Below are positions 23,001 through 34,401 of a stretch of 64,000 nt of DNA, in pieces. The stretch is from NCBI GenBank assembly GCA_002633005.1, contig NMRA01000208.1, forward strand, positions 297,072 through 361,071. Reading direction: 5' to 3'. This DNA is from Phoronis australis. Taxonomy: Eukaryota; Phoronida; Phoronidae. Each line of letters opens with the position of its first letter. The stretch's first letter is position 1. Position numbers and translations under genes: made by a program. The notes beneath the pieces are model-generated. The model was not told the DNA's origin and searched no databases. It worked only from the letters and a program-made list of their open reading frames with translations.

Positions 23001-26000
23001 TTATACATCTAGGTCATTAGTAATTGGGTGGAAAATTGATATGAGGTGGAGTTTTTTGAACATAAAAATCCACCATTGGGATTTTTGATGACAAATATAC
23101 CGAACCTCAAGGGTCTCACTCCCAAATTATCTACATGTCATTTTGTCTAATTGATAACTATTGACTCTTACCATGGTGTTACTTGGCCAAAAATAAAGCC
23201 TTGCATATTAGATTCGAGCACTGTTTCCACTCTGTATATTGAGCCAAAATGTGAGACTATTAAAAATTGTGACCCAGGATTTTCATAAAAATTCAAAAGT
23301 TTCTAAAATGAATGAAAGGATAATTTAGAAAATTGTAGCAGTATTTTTGAGCATTGTGGGCTTGGAGGGGTGATAGATTATTGTGAAATTTGGCAAATAG
23401 GTTTTTATTAAAGAGAGGACAATGCCTTTCCCATTTATAACAGATTTGACGTTTTCTGCACCACTTGGTGGCCATTTAAAATTTTTTTGAGTAAATTGTT
23501 GCCGTCCTCCTCTATATACGGATAACTGCTTAAAGGATCATTATGAAAATTAATAGTTTTGTTCCTGATGAGAAGGTCGAAGCTGACGATTTCCGGACGG
23601 TTTTGACTACCCTGGCACCACATCCCCTAGTGGCATTTTTTGCACTCACGACTGTATCTCCTTTACCCTTTGAGGGATATTTGAGCAATTTGGTAGATGT
23701 TCCTCTGGGAAAATGGCAACAGATTGCAGACCAATCAGACAACAGCTACTAGGTGATTTCATTACTAAAAATAGCGTTTATGAAGCCAAAATATTTCTTA
23801 CCCATAGATTATATGCAGCTTTTATAGTGTACTATGTCGTATTTGACAGGTTGATTTCGTAGCACCCCAGACAAAGGAGGACACAGGAACTGGTCCTCGA
23901 TGCAGAGCAAGATTTGACTTTGAAGGCGGGGAACCAGATGACTTGATATTTCAAGATGGAGATGTGATAAAACTGCTCGACAGAGTTGGAGATGATTGGA
24001 TGAAAGGAGAGTTAAATGGGCAAACGGGGAATTTCCCTTTGGCTTTTGTTGAGATAATTGAAGATCTTCCCGTTGTGGTACCACAAGGTGCATCTGGTGA
24101 GTTAAGCAATGCTCAATGCTCTTTTGACTATCTGCATGAAATGTCAAGCTTGTCATTCAATGCATATGATTTAGATTTGCTTGCTGCACAAAGTAATTGC
24201 TCACATATCCACAGATGGGTGCATACTGCCATCATCTCCGCTCAGGCATCCTGCTGGTGTCCACCATCTGCTTCTCTATACCCCAAACCACTGTCCATTA
24301 ACTTTCTTCAATTTTATCATTCTTTGCTTGGTTCGTCATCCACTCACCCTTGCTGTAATTCAGTTTTCATTGTCCTCTATCATCTCGTCCAATGTGTCTG
24401 CCATCCGTTACCTTGAAATCAGTGGCAGTGTCCTCTCAAACCCTTCCTCCAATTCCATCCTCATCCCCATATCAGTATATCCTTTCCATTAATTCCTTTC
24501 TGCAGAATGCATCCTCTTGGGTCAAGTCTTTTAATGTTTCCATGACAAACAAAAACCTCATGAACAGGTAGGATTTCTCATCATTTGATATTTTCTCAGG
24601 AAACCAGATTTCTAGTATTGAGGTCTAGATTTTGAATGTTTGTTGTTTAATACTTTGAGACTAAGTTAGAAACATGCCTATATCGCTAGGCTATCGTGGG
24701 TTGCACCATGAAGCTTTTTATCAACCTTTGCCCAATTATTTTCCAGATAACCATGCTGTAGCTATTTATGACTTTGATGGGCATGCTGGTGAGCTGTCAT
24801 TCAAGGTAAAGTCTTTAGAATGTTGAATGTTAGTTAGTGGTCAATCCTTTACATTTAGTGGTTTTTAATTGTTGCTAAGTTTTAGATAAATTGGGACACA
24901 ACAAGTATAATAGTTACACATAAGCACACTTCTACTACTGAGTACGTCTCTCTGATCGCAACTCACTCACTGGGAAATTCTCCAGATTTGGATAGTTGAA
25001 AACATATTTTGTTCAAGCTCACGTCTTGCTGAAATAGTGGCTGTCTTGACAGTTTTATGAACTGCCAAAATGAAATTTATTTTCTTAGACTGTTGATACA
25101 AAACACAGTGACCCATATTTGAGAAACATGATGACCGCCTGCCTATGTCCCAGTCTTCAGAATCGTGAAAATTCAATGGGTGAATTTCACTGTCCAAAAT
25201 TTGTGAGACTGTCCCAAACTGGAGTATTTTACAGTGACCATGGCCTCTAAAGAGGGTGCGTAAACTAAACAGCATTCTGAATGATAAAATCATTAGACAT
25301 ATTATCGTTTTTAGTTCTGCAGTAAAGGTCCTAGACTCACTGTACTAAAAACAACAAGTTTTACATATTAAAGGATGTGACAGGTTCTTATCAAGTCGAA
25401 AGGCTGAGAAAACATATTTCCAAAGCTAAACCAGTTGTTTGTTGTCACTTGTTGTCACTTTTTGACATCAGCTCAATGACTAAGGAGTGTTGCTTCCTGA
25501 AATAGAATAAATTATTGTCAAGTCTTTTTTGTGCCCGCTTTCTTAGGAAAGTCGAAGCTGAAAAAATTCCAGGACGCATATTTTCTGTTGAGGAATTAAA
25601 ATCTGCAAGACCAAAAAACAGAATTTATTATCAGGCCAGGACCTACAATTTATCACGTCGGTACCAAAATTCAACATGTCAGGACCTAAAGTTTATTACG
25701 TTAGGACCAAATATTTATCAGGCCATGGCAGACATTTTAATCACACCAGGACAAAAGACCACATGACCATCCACTATCCGACAATAACAATACGGTGCGT
25801 CTTTGTAATAATATAATTTTTCTACGATGACGCCCCCTTGGATCAATTTATGATCATTTCTTTGCATCTGTCTCAACATCTACTAAGTTCTTTCAAATCG
25901 ATGGATCTTCTTGAATTTGGCATATGTGTTCCTATTAACAAAGGAACGTTTGTTGCCCATTTTTGGACTGATCTAACTGCTGTGGTGCACTCAAGAGGAC

Positions 26001-29000
26001 TTTTTGTTGTTTGTCTTTAGTTAATATCTACCAAGTTCTAATAAATGAATCCTGAAACTTATCCTATGTGTTCCTGACAAGGAGAGCCTTTACACCTGCT
26101 AGATCCAAGTACTGTGAATATATTTTTAAGGAATGAACACCTCTTATTTCTTTACCATTTCCCATGCACACAATGAACACTCTGTGTTCCTCTTTTTTCA
26201 GACTGGTGACACGATCACTGTCCTTGGTAAAGTGAGCGATGATTGGTTATATGGTGAACTGCAGGGTGGTCAGAAAGGAAACTTCCCAATTGGCTTCATA
26301 AACGCAGTACCTGCTACTCTGCATCAGCTGACACCAACAGATACCCTGCTTAACACTGGCAAGGACTCCAAACAGGTGTGAGATGTTGTGGTTCTCTGCC
26401 AGTCACAGGGCACTTCAAGGGCTGTTTTAACAGGGTGCTATGCACCCCCCTTTGATTTCAAATGTTGATTTTGATGGAAATTTTGCGCCCTGATTAAACT
26501 ATTCACTTGCCCTCTTTGCAATCCTTTAAATTTGGTCAGAAGTCGCTGTTTGCATTACCGCAATTCCTTTTTGTACAAAACTGGCTTCCCTGCTATGTGC
26601 AGTAATTAGATTTAATAGCCAAAGTTCTTTTCAACTTCATCAGATTCATGATTAATAGACAATTTGTGACTAATAAACAATTTGTGACTAATAGGCAATT
26701 TGTGACTAATAGCCAATTTGTGACTAAAAGACAATTTGTGACTAACAGACAATTTGTGACTAAAAGACACAGTCACATTTCCATTCAAAATTTCATGTCC
26801 CAGGAATTTATAAACAAGTTTGTTTCATATGCAGGGTTGATTGCTCAGTACTTGGCAAAGGAATTGGTTCCAACTCTGATGAAATTTGTCACAAATACCC
26901 GTTACAGTTATGAAATTGTCTTTAAGGAAGTGACATAAGATTACATTCCTATTTTCTCATGGATTAAGACGTATTCTGCGTCCCTGGAGCTATTTTCATT
27001 GTTTTTTGTTTATTTTTGACTGAAAGTGCTTGAGCCTGTTCCTATTTATGATCATGGCTGACATGGATTTTCGGACCCTTCCATCTATTGTGGCAACCTT
27101 AGTGGCAAATTTGTTTTTGCCTGTGCCTCATTCTCTATCAAGGTCCTCGAGTCCAACTGTCGTGGTGTAAGCCCCCTAATGACAGTTCAGGTTTAGCTGA
27201 GGTAACATCACCAATATGACATATCCTTCGTTCTTGTATTCCACTCAATTTCATAGCCTGTTAATTAGAAGATTTGGTTTTATAATTTTTATGGCCCTGC
27301 ATACCAGTAAAAGTGGATTTTAATTTTTTCAAACAGAAACTCTGTTTGCTTACTAAGTTTCTTATTATGAACAAGTGCTGTTTATTTGTACTGCCTTGCA
27401 CTGTTTATTTCATGAGTTGTATTCTTGTGCTTTGCAGGCCTGTACGCCACACTGTATAGCCCAATACGATTTCGGTGGAGAGAGCGAGGGAGACCTTGCC
27501 TTCAGTGTGGGGGACCGTATCACAATCACCAGTCATGTTGGCCAAGACTGGCTTGTGGGCATTCTTCATGGAAAGGAGGGATTGTTTCCAAAAGCATTTG
27601 TTGATATCATACAGGACATTACAGGTACTTTTTAAATGAATATTTAATGAGGGAGACCTCGTAACTGCTGAGAGCTGCTGTTCGTGGGGCCCTCCGTACA
27701 GTAGTACTCAATTCAACCTTTAGCCTATCACGTGAGAATCTGAAGTCCAAGAATCAATTATAAGAAATGAAAGTGCCATACCTTCTGTTTTGATATTTTC
27801 TCCATGGAACTATTTACATCTGTTGGTGGCATTTACGAGACATGTCGTTCAGATGGGTAGGATTTTCAGCTACAGATTCCATAGGTTTGGATGCTTTTTT
27901 GATTAATTTCTGCATGAAATAGGCCACTTCATGGGTTACTAGGAACCATAGAGAAGGGTTTTGTAAACACCGAGTGATTTCCCAATAACATCTGACTTTG
28001 GAAAACAATACTTGTCACTTAAAGTGCACCAGAATGGGAAGCAGATCCAGTGCAATGCGCTTTTTGGTTCACATACAACTGAGCAACCATCATGCGTCGA
28101 ATTACTAAACTATCAAATTTTTACACAACAGACTCATGAGAGACTCACCATAGGATCGCCGTGATCAAAAATCTCATCCTAAATTGTAAATTAAATATTA
28201 AAGTAACCAATTTTGTCTTGGCTGATATTATTGTAGCATCCTCATCATTGCGTAACATGTAGTTGACCCTTGTCTAAGGATGTCTAAGATATTGTATAAT
28301 GTTTTGAAAATTAAACTTCACATGTGGTAACAATGTCTGATATGGCGTAGTACCAAACAACTTTGAGCTGAACGTATCAACAAATTTTTCCTTGCAAAAT
28401 ATTAGAAAGTTGATAAGTTATCATAATGTTCTGATTTTCTAGCCCATTGTCGTTTATTAGTATTAAGTCTGCACATAATAACTCTCTCTCGCACTTTTAG
28501 ACGATTCCGACATTGCTAGTTCAAGTACTGCCAGAGGTCGCCCGTGTTGCAAGGCGATGTATGACTTTGTTGGTGAGACAGAGCAGGAATTGTCTTTTAA
28601 GGTATGTCTTATGGATGATTCGAACAAACATCAATAACTGGCAATTGTCTGACAGTCAACCTTACAGTCTCCAATATCTATTCCTAGCTCAATCTCAACC
28701 GTAGTTAGTTTGTAATTTTCCTGCATTTCTCTAAGATTAGCAGAAAATATTTGTCTACACGGTTTTGTATAGACAATGTCAATGTGTGTTCAGCCATGTG
28801 TGGCTCATGTAAATTTGTTATTTTGTAGTTTATGGTTAGCTAATGGGAGGGGCTAGACTGAGAGATGTTTTGGTTATTTAAGGCTCCGGGTATTTAATCA
28901 TTCTATTTGCGACAACCTGTCAGTGATTGAGCTCATTGTACATTTAGATCCAGGGAAAGCCCTTTTAGCTTCCAAATGTTTACTTTGTTTACCAAATGGA

Positions 29001-30528
29001 AAAAGTTTCACTAATTTTTTACACAATTATGTTTTCTTGGGCAGCTCTATCAAACTTAATCTGCCTTTGGTTTGCGGCTAGCGATGTTGTTTCTACATGT
29101 TTGATGTATTATGCAGTTTGTCTTCATGCTGTCAAATCACTGTTACTGTTCAATAAATTGCAGTCATGGCTTCTAAATGACATTTGTTGGTTTATATTGG
29201 AGGCAGAGTAGACCTATAATACCTGATCTCAGGAATTTTCAGGCTGCTCTATTGTTTGCTTTTCAAATTCCATTTTAATATCATATAATACTGAACTGCA
29301 CAAACATCTGTGGTTTCATGTAGTTGGCATCCTGCTTGTTGTTACATTCACTTGTCCATGGTGTTGTGGTATTGTCTGATAGTTAGCAGCCATCCCTTGG
29401 CTTTGAAAATTTTTGGTTAAAGCGGCCATTGCTTGGCTTACTGCCCACCCTATTTACTTTTGAGAGTTTTCAATTAAGCTCAGCACTCACTCGCAATGTG
29501 CTTCACAAAATTGATTTTCAAAACACTGAGGCACACTTTCAAATGTGGACCAGTGATGGCAGCACTGTCCACGCTATGAGAACACTTTGGTCTTCTGCTG
29601 TACTTATCAATCATGAAGCAGACAACTGAGCATTGCTTTCTCTTATGAGCTTCAGTGCCGTCCACACTCTAAGTTACCCTAGAACAGGTTATTCCTGGAA
29701 CGAGTTGTCGCTAGATTCGACTGCTGTGTGAACGCTACTTATACCTGGTGCAACTTACCCCACTTGTGAAAAGTTGCTCCACATTATCGAGGTGGGGTAA
29801 CTTGTTCTAGGGTAACAGGCACCACTTTTAATCCCTGTCAAGCTACAAACCTAGCGCTAGGCGCAAATAATTACCACATGCAGTTACAGAGACGGGACTT
29901 CTTTTTTACACTGTATTTGCATCAGTTATACATTGTCATGCACAAAGCGACAACTTCCGCCTTGTGCTAGTTATCATATATGTGTGTGTGGACACTCCGC
30001 TTAAAGTGAGGCAAGGTGCTCTGGTGTATGTCTGTGTTTGGATGGGACTCAGGTATGTCTGTGTGGGCGGGACTCAGTTACGTCTGTGTGTGGACGGGAC
30101 TCAGGTACGTCTGTGTGTGGATGAGACTCAGGTACGTCTGTGTGTGGATGGGACTCAGGTACGTCTGTGTGGGCGGGACCTAGTTACGTATGTGTGTAGA
30201 CGAGACTCAGTTATGTCTGTGTGTGGACGTGACTCAGGTACGTCTGTGTGTGAACGAGACTCAGGTACGTCTGTGTGTGGACGGATGCAAATTGAGAGAA
30301 ATGAAAACCTACATATAATGTGGAATTGGTTTCCGGGGGGGTGCTACTAATATTAAAGAAATGGTGGCTGTGGTGGTGATTATGTTATGATGATGATGAT
30401 GTTTTTTTTAGACTGGTGACGACATCTTTCTGCTGAGTCAGATCAGTGAAGACTGGTTAATGGGGGAGCTGAATGGAAAGACAGGACAGTTTCCAGCTGG
30501 GTTTGTTCAAGTGTTGGTGCCACTTTGA
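8043..30528 (+). CDS. SH3D19: SH3D19-like adaptor with five SH3 domains (complete)
   Basis: Exons: 8043-8109; 10632-10730 and/or its copy 12935-13033; 14119-14191; 15652-15767; 17383-17429; 17988-18114; 18335-19205; 20097-20364; 22833-22967; 23850-24096; 24747-24805; 26202-26375; 27438-27624; 28501-28601; 30412-30528 (TGA). All phases agree, giving 895 aa with one copy of the duplicated exon. Residues 1 to about 535 are proline-rich with PPPPLPKR-type SH3 ligands. SH3 domains lie at roughly 538-592, 613-670, 687-741, 765-820 and 840-895. The count of five, the PGxxLY..PHGIA lead-in to SH3-1 and the end right after SH3-5 match SH3D19 (EBP/Eve-1), an adaptor for ADAM proteases, endophilin and actin regulators. 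In-frame upstream ATGs at 7920, 7932 and 7950 could extend the N-terminus. 8043 was chosen because the proline-rich coding character begins there. Confidence 0.9.
8352..8500 (+). mobile_element. tRNA-derived SINE, family 1, copy 1
   Basis: A tRNA-like head with an A-box-like tggttagcacactcg and a B box ggttcgattcc is followed by aatctcggctatta. A second copy in the opposite orientation lies at 50431-50590, sharing the head, the B box, the aatctcggctattac segment and an upstream gaatcatatgagcctctgtta. The tRNA fold is degraded, so this is a SINE and not a tRNA gene. Confidence 0.7.
9041..11269. repeat. Direct duplication copy A (about 2.23 kb)
   Basis: This segment aligns along its whole length with 11271-13569 at high identity with scattered substitutions and small indels. 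It starts at taaaattgagcaaattatgc and ends at aggaataaacaaaa, immediately followed by an n. It contains SH3D19 exon 2 copy A. Part of its left end (caaattatgcctcac...) resembles the interior of the MITE at 50592-50805, so it includes a dispersed repeat. Confidence 0.95.
10632..10730 (+). other. SH3D19: SH3D19 proline-rich exon 2, copy A
   Basis: This 99-bp exon lies between TTGCAG and GTGTGT. It is phase 1 at both ends, so it can be skipped or repeated without a frameshift. It encodes a 33-residue segment rich in Pro and Arg (PVPVRRAPPAPGRPPPPARP), a typical SH3-binding or WIP-like stretch. An identical exon lies at 12935-13033 in the second copy of the duplicated segment. Confidence 0.85.
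11270..11270. other. Ambiguous base (n) at the duplication junction
   Basis: This is the only non-ACGT base seen in the window. It falls exactly between the end of copy A and the start of copy B, which points to a contig join or collapsed gap. Confidence 0.95.
12605..12724. repeat. 30-bp tandem repeat, four units (one unit in copy A)
   Basis: The unit tagctgtagagaagtctgat plus ten bases occurs four times here. The matching place in copy A (near 10390-10420) has a single unit. It creates a repetitive minus-strand frame that is not a gene. Confidence 0.9.
12935..13033 (+). other. SH3D19: SH3D19 proline-rich exon 2, copy B
   Basis: This second copy of the 99-bp symmetric exon is identical over the coding bases as read, with the same acceptor and donor, in a flank that differs by scattered substitutions and indels. 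If the duplication is real, the protein could carry the 33-residue segment twice. If it is an assembly artefact, only one copy exists. Confidence 0.8.
14946..15036. repeat. 47-bp tandem duplication
   Basis: Two adjacent near-identical units each contain tgtgtaccctcactt and ctcaacggctgagaca, within an SH3D19 intron. Confidence 0.85.
16985..17195 (-). mobile_element. tRNA-derived SINE, family 2, copy 1
   Basis: Read on the minus strand, it has tggttagggtgcag and the B-box-like ggttcaaacctcg, then a core related to ctgacgatggccagag..gaccgactgaa.cgtcgtg. A plus-strand copy at 31688-31945 shares head and core. It lies in an SH3D19 intron. Confidence 0.7.
18335..19205 (+). other. SH3D19: SH3D19 large central exon with short linear motifs
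   Basis: This 871-bp exon (about 290 residues) is low in hydrophobics and rich in Pro, Lys and Ser, so probably disordered. Visible motifs include LIDFD, which fits the clathrin-box pattern; a second acidic-hydrophobic LIDLGDF; an NPGY (NPxY-type) site in FDNPGYDD; and several PPKPKA-type SH3 ligands. The preceding exon (17988-18114) adds DIYAVP, a YxxP site of the kind bound by Crk-family SH2 domains. Motif function is inferred. The long open frame on the opposite strand (18393-19160) is a shadow. The donor GTTAGT is slightly non-consensus. Confidence 0.8.
20328..22955 (+). other. SH3D19: SH3 domain 1 of SH3D19 (exons 8 and 9)
   Basis: ALYDYEPANIDELAFK at the end of exon 8 joins the start of exon 9 at 22833. 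It continues through VNADWLLG and GMFPQNFIDIV. The ALYDY, DW and FPxxF signatures are all present. The intron falls inside the RT loop, the same place as in SH3-3 and SH3-5. Confidence 0.9.
21930..22795 (+). mobile_element. 5'-truncated non-LTR retrotransposon (LINE) 3' end
   Basis: Broken reading frames give KAQKQAARLVLGVPFVTPST, MFSRLGWLPIDK and further on QWNNLPNSLKEA. This is the usual C-terminal tail of LINE-encoded reverse-transcriptase proteins (CR1/RTE-like clades). Frameshifts and stops show it is dead. An AT-rich 3' tail ends about 40 bp before the acceptor of SH3D19 exon 9, so the exon's branch point and pyrimidine tract sit next to or inside the element's tail. Confidence 0.7.
22951..23006 (+). 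repeat. 28-bp tandem duplication across the SH3D19 exon 9 donor
   Basis: The unit acaacagtccatcacaagta plus eight bases occurs twice in a row with no mismatch. The first copy spans the last 17 bases of exon 9 and its donor GTATGT at 22968. The second copy repeats the exon end and an equal donor at 22996. Using the second donor would add 28 nt and shift the frame. Confidence 0.92.
23916..24070 (+). other. SH3D19: SH3 domain 2 of SH3D19 (exon 10)
   Basis: The domain is encoded in one exon. It has ARFDFEGGEPDDLIF at the start, GDDWMKGELNGQTGNFP in the n-Src/distal region and AFVEII at the end. The longer frame continuing past 24096 is intronic read-through. Confidence 0.9.
24756..26312 (+). other. 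SH3D19: SH3 domain 3 of SH3D19 (exons 11 and 12)
   Basis: AIYDFDGHAGELSFK (exon 11, 24747-24805) is spliced in phase 0 to TGDTITVLGKVSDDWLYGEL and GNFPIGFI (exon 12, 26202-26375). A linker containing LTPTDTLLNTGK follows. Confidence 0.9.
26650..26768. repeat. 18-bp minisatellite, about six units
   Basis: Repeats of acaatttgtgactaatag with single-base variants lie in the intron after SH3D19 exon 12. The open frame (repeated NRQFVT) is a repeat artefact. Confidence 0.9.
27453..27612 (+). other. SH3D19: SH3 domain 4 of SH3D19 (exon 13)
   Basis: This single-exon SH3 domain contains AQYDFGGESEGDLAF, VGDRITI, GQDWLVGIL, GLFPKAFVDII. All core residues are present. Confidence 0.9.
29650..30030 (+). 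repeat. Dispersed repeat family X, copy 1
   Basis: Shared blocks with 62400-62740 include taccctagaacaagttgtc-like, atcgaggtgggg, gcacaaagcgacaacttc(c/t)gcctt and atgtgtgtgt(g)gacactcc-like, in the same order and orientation. The segment also contains an internal inverted pair (taccctagaacaggtt against acttgttctagggta). It is probably a non-autonomous element of unknown class. Confidence 0.65.
30025..30290. repeat. About 27-bp GT-rich minisatellite, roughly ten units
   Basis: Units of ggtacgtctgtgtgtggacg plus ggactca, with variants, begin at the end of repeat family X copy 1. They end about 120 bp before the final SH3D19 exon. The open frame through it is a repeat product. Confidence 0.88.
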
Positions 30529-31687
30529 TACCTGAGTCAACACATTAGGCTGTGTTTACGACTTGTTCAGTCTGTACAAGTCAGTCAGTTGCTCTTCATT
30601 CCATTCATCTTCATTGTTTACATTTCAAATGAGCAAGGCAGTTCTTTCAGCCTGAGAGCAGATAGGATGGAAAAGTACAATGTCATCGTACTGATCGAGG
30701 TAATGTGGAGATTCTAAGATCTTCGTTCTAACTCATATTTCTCTGAGGAATTGCATTAGGTCAAGTTGTTAGTAGCAAATCACGCATGGTTGATGTGCTA
30801 ATATCTGTATGGTTCAAAGATTCAGTGGCATTATCTTAAGATTTTAAAATGTTTTTGTTGCTGGTTCAAAACAAATTTGTTAAGTGCAAGTGATTAGTTC
30901 ACTGCCATCTTGTACATCAGCAGTTTGGAGTGTTTGCTAGACATGTGACGCAGTATCAATTTTCATCCCTATTGAGAGTCTGTCAATGTGGAGACCTAAA
31001 ATCTGACCCCCAGACTCAAATTGCATCTTCTTTGTACATTCTCATTTACACGGAGGAATGTCTAATCATTTTTCACTCTTGTTGCCCCCAAGATCAAATC
31101 TATAAGGTCAAGTTAGAATTAAAAAATTTGGTAGTTGCTTGAATCCAGGGTTCAATCATTGAGTGTGATGTTGAGAGTGGAAACTCCTCTACATAAACCA
31201 TAACATTATAATTATCTTGTTTTCCATTTCATATCCATTCCCATTTTTCATTCCCACTCAAACATAACATAGTAGTTTTTAGCATGATAACTTATTGACT
31301 GTGGCATGTTGTCATTTTTTCTTTAATACTGCCCACAGTGTGTGCTATATGCTCTTCTGCTTTCAATGTCTCCATCCTCATTTGTCAGTCTTTTAGGAGA
31401 TTTTCCATCAAAGCATAATACAAGTTCATTCTTTCTTTGCTTGGGCTGTGGTCTCCTCAGGTTTTGCATTCTTTTATAGTTTTGGTTGGGAATTTACTGT
31501 TACGTGGGATTTAGACAAAGAGGCCTCGTGGCAGGAGACATGATCATTGCTTAAAAAAGAAGTCGAACAAAGCTAGTGGTAATCAGTACAACACTGAGCA
31601 CACAGCACCATCTATAGGGCCTCTAGGCCAGTAAGAATAATACAACACAATTTCATTCTTTGTTTATGTTTCAAGTCAGTATGAGTT

Positions 31688-31945
31688 GCTTCTGTACTGG
31701 TTAAGGTGCTGGTGGTGCAGTGGTTAAGGTGCTGGACTCGAATTATCTGTAGTTTCATAAGTCGTGGGTTCAAATCCTGCCTCGGACAAAAAATCACACC
31801 ATGAGTGTACCACATATCCGTGCTCGTTCTTCTAAGAACACGGGATCACCTGACGATGGCCAGAGAATAGACCGACTGAAGCGTCGTGACAGTGTAAATA
31901 GAGGTCGGTGTAAATAGACCAAGAGATTTTAATAACAGTTGTGAC
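31688..31945 (+). mobile_element. tRNA-derived SINE, family 2, copy 2
   Basis: The head has gtggttaaggtgctgg (A box) and gggttcaaatcctgcc (B box), preceded by a short duplicated ggttaaggtgctgg. The core cctgacgatggccagag and gaccgactgaagcgtcgtg is followed by gtaaatagaccaagagattt. Copy 1 at 16985-17195 shares head, core and the tagaccaatagatttta-like end. It sits in the presumed SH3D19 3' UTR. Confidence 0.75.
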
Positions 31946-33499
31946 ACGCCACCACCTTAGAGCGTTTCAGAAAGTTACTAGAGGATCAACAAACTCATTT
32001 AAATTGAAAATTACGCCTATTCAGTTTTAACTACAGGATACAGCATGCGCATATGTTGTCAAATATACATGTAAACTAGCTGTACCATCAGATACCATGT
32101 GAGGTCTTTGTCAATTAAAACATTCTGTTCCAGTCATAACCAGGTCAATTCTAGCCGGACATGCAACAAACAGTGAAATGATTCAGCTAGGGAAAGTTTT
32201 TATCTGAATAAGGTAAAATCTGGACATATTTGAAAGACAGAATACAAACACTACAAGGACCATACTTTGTCAGTCAAGTCAGAATCCGACCTGTGCGACA
32301 GGAACACCACAACTGGTGTTCCATAAATAGTTTTGGTTATGAAATGAATTAATATAGCTTCGTGCAAAGAGAATATTTCTCATTTGATTCTGTACTTAAT
32401 AATTATGTTAATATGCAGTTTTTGGACCAATTATCAATTAATATGACTGTGTTTGTATGAAGGCATCTGTAGTGCAATGTTTTTAATTGTATTGACGGAT
32501 AAGGTTGAAAAACTGATTGTAGTGCATTTTAACATCACTATTTTATATATACTTCACTTGAGCTGTATAATGTTTGTATGTATAATGTTATTTATTGATA
32601 TTGTGTTCAATGTAAAATGTAAAGACAAAATAAATGATTCCAAATCATTCAGTGCAGTTCATACATGTACAAGGGTATGGTATATTCATGATTCATAGTT
32701 ACTTAGGTCTCCGTCCCGCATGTAAACTACTGCGGTTACTCGGTATATCACAACCAAAACAACTGAATTACGCCACTTCAGCTCATAAAGTGGTCTCTCA
32801 ACGTGATAGGACTTGATTTGCATTAGGCTAAGAAAGATTACAGTCAGTTCTGGTCTGTTTTTTCAAAATCAAAGTTGGGAGTGCGGTAATTTGATCAAGT
32901 TGGTCATTTTTTCAATATGTGCTTTTTGGCAAACATCAAAATCGTCCATGGCTCATTGGGGTGGGCTAACCTTAAAATTGTGAACTCCAGTATGGCCTTA
33001 GTGGCTATAATAGACAGTTCATTTCGCATGACCAGTTAACTATTGACATGCTCAATAATATGGTCGAGCAGAGCATATTGAAGCAGCAGCAAGCCTCCAT
33101 TCCATCGAAGAAACCAACTTTTGATTTATGCCACTTGCCTCTATAAAATTGGTCTTTGTACACTATTCAATTTGATTGTTCAGTAATCAGATGAAGAGAT
33201 TTTTGGTCTTGAAAAGACTTGACAGTTCATTATTGCTCAACACTACACACCACGAATATACTGACACGTAATGACAACTTGTAGATCCTGTATAGAGCAT
33301 TAACGAGCTGACAGTTCTTTTGACTAAAGCAAAACTGGAGAAAAATTTTACAACAGTAAGTGGTCAAAATGTGCAGCTGGTTTTTTGACGAAGCAAGTTT
33401 ACAACAACTTTAAAGTAATATTAGTACCTTACTGACAACTCTACATTAAACCTAGAAAAGTATTAATTTTAACTCAATAAATATTAAGAAAATATATTT

Positions 33500-33935
33500 T
33501 CTGAAACTAGAAAGGTTGGGAATTTGATTTTTGACCTTTTAGCAAACCATTATTAATTGGGTCATGTGACCGTGTGTTTTTAGTAAAATTTAGGAAAGGT
33601 ACATTGATAGCAAAAAACGGCATCAATCACACGATCAAATTTTATTTGAAATAAATGTTCAAGGTGAGATATAAAAAACGCTGTTGCAGTTTTCTAAAAT
33701 ATTTTTTCGTTTTTGTTTCAACTTCAAAGATTTTCCATGAAAATCACAACAAGACTATTTTTTGATAGCTGTTCACGCAAAAGTGGAACATTGTTAAAAC
33801 AATTTTGAAAAGCAATTTTGAGAACAGTGCATAAAGCGTTGTATTCAAAAGTTTCACGTGAATCCAGTCGGCCATTTCTGAGATATGATGTTCCGAACTT
33901 TGACAAATTTGACTAATTTTATAGTGTCCTACATA
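33500..33935 (-). repeat. Dispersed repeat family Y, copy 1
   Basis: On the minus strand it reads tagaacatcatatctca-like, then ggattcacgtgaaact, and ends with cacacggtcacatgacc. The plus-strand segment 61395-61925 has the same blocks in the same order. No coding frame was recognised. Confidence 0.65.
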
Positions 33936-34401
33936 TTAACCTGCATCTAAGGAAATGTGAACAGTTTTGAGAGGTGAAGATCAATAACACATTCACTAAT
34001 TGTATCCATTACATATGTAATTAATTTCCTTCAGCTGTATTACCGTAAATTATTTCTTGCACAGTTGTAACAATATTTCCATAACATGAAAAACAAATAA
34101 TTCACAACACAGGACGTAACAATACATAAACATGATATACAATACAACGCATACCTTATAAGCAACTCTAGTGTCGCTGATCAAAAACTGACTAACCAGT
34201 CTTATTGTTCACAAAAAATGTTTCTACTGAGAAGATTCCATCCACAGAGGTGGCAGCTTATAATAAATAAAACAGAAGTACAACTCTCAAAATAGAATTT
34301 CCCACATACATTAAATATGTATTAATTAAAAAGATCTAGAAGTTCCAAATCAAGACATCACATTAGCACTACAAACCCATCAATAAGCTAGACACGAGAC
34401 T

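Larger units (their letters stand above)
28549..30528 (+). other. SH3D19: SH3 domain 5 of SH3D19 and stop (exons 14 and 15)
   Basis: AMYDFVGETEQELSFK (exon 14) joins TGDDIFLL, SEDWLMGELNGKTGQFP and GFVQVL (exon 15). The reading frame stops at TGA 30526-30528, directly after the domain, as in the family. Confidence 0.92.
30529..34401. other. SH3D19/CHM tail-to-tail intergenic region and 3' UTRs
   Basis: The region between the two stop codons has no convincing gene. A plus-strand AATAAA at 32629-32634 could end SH3D19 transcripts (a 3' UTR of about 2.1 kb), and a minus-strand AATAAA at 33641-33646 could end CHM transcripts. Earlier AATAAA hexamers for SH3D19 were not seen. The region also holds a SINE (31688-31945) and a repeat (33500-33935). 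Confidence 0.5.

Noticed and set aside
29964-30350. 128-codon plus-strand frame
   Set aside because: It runs through the GT-rich minisatellite and has no splice or family support.
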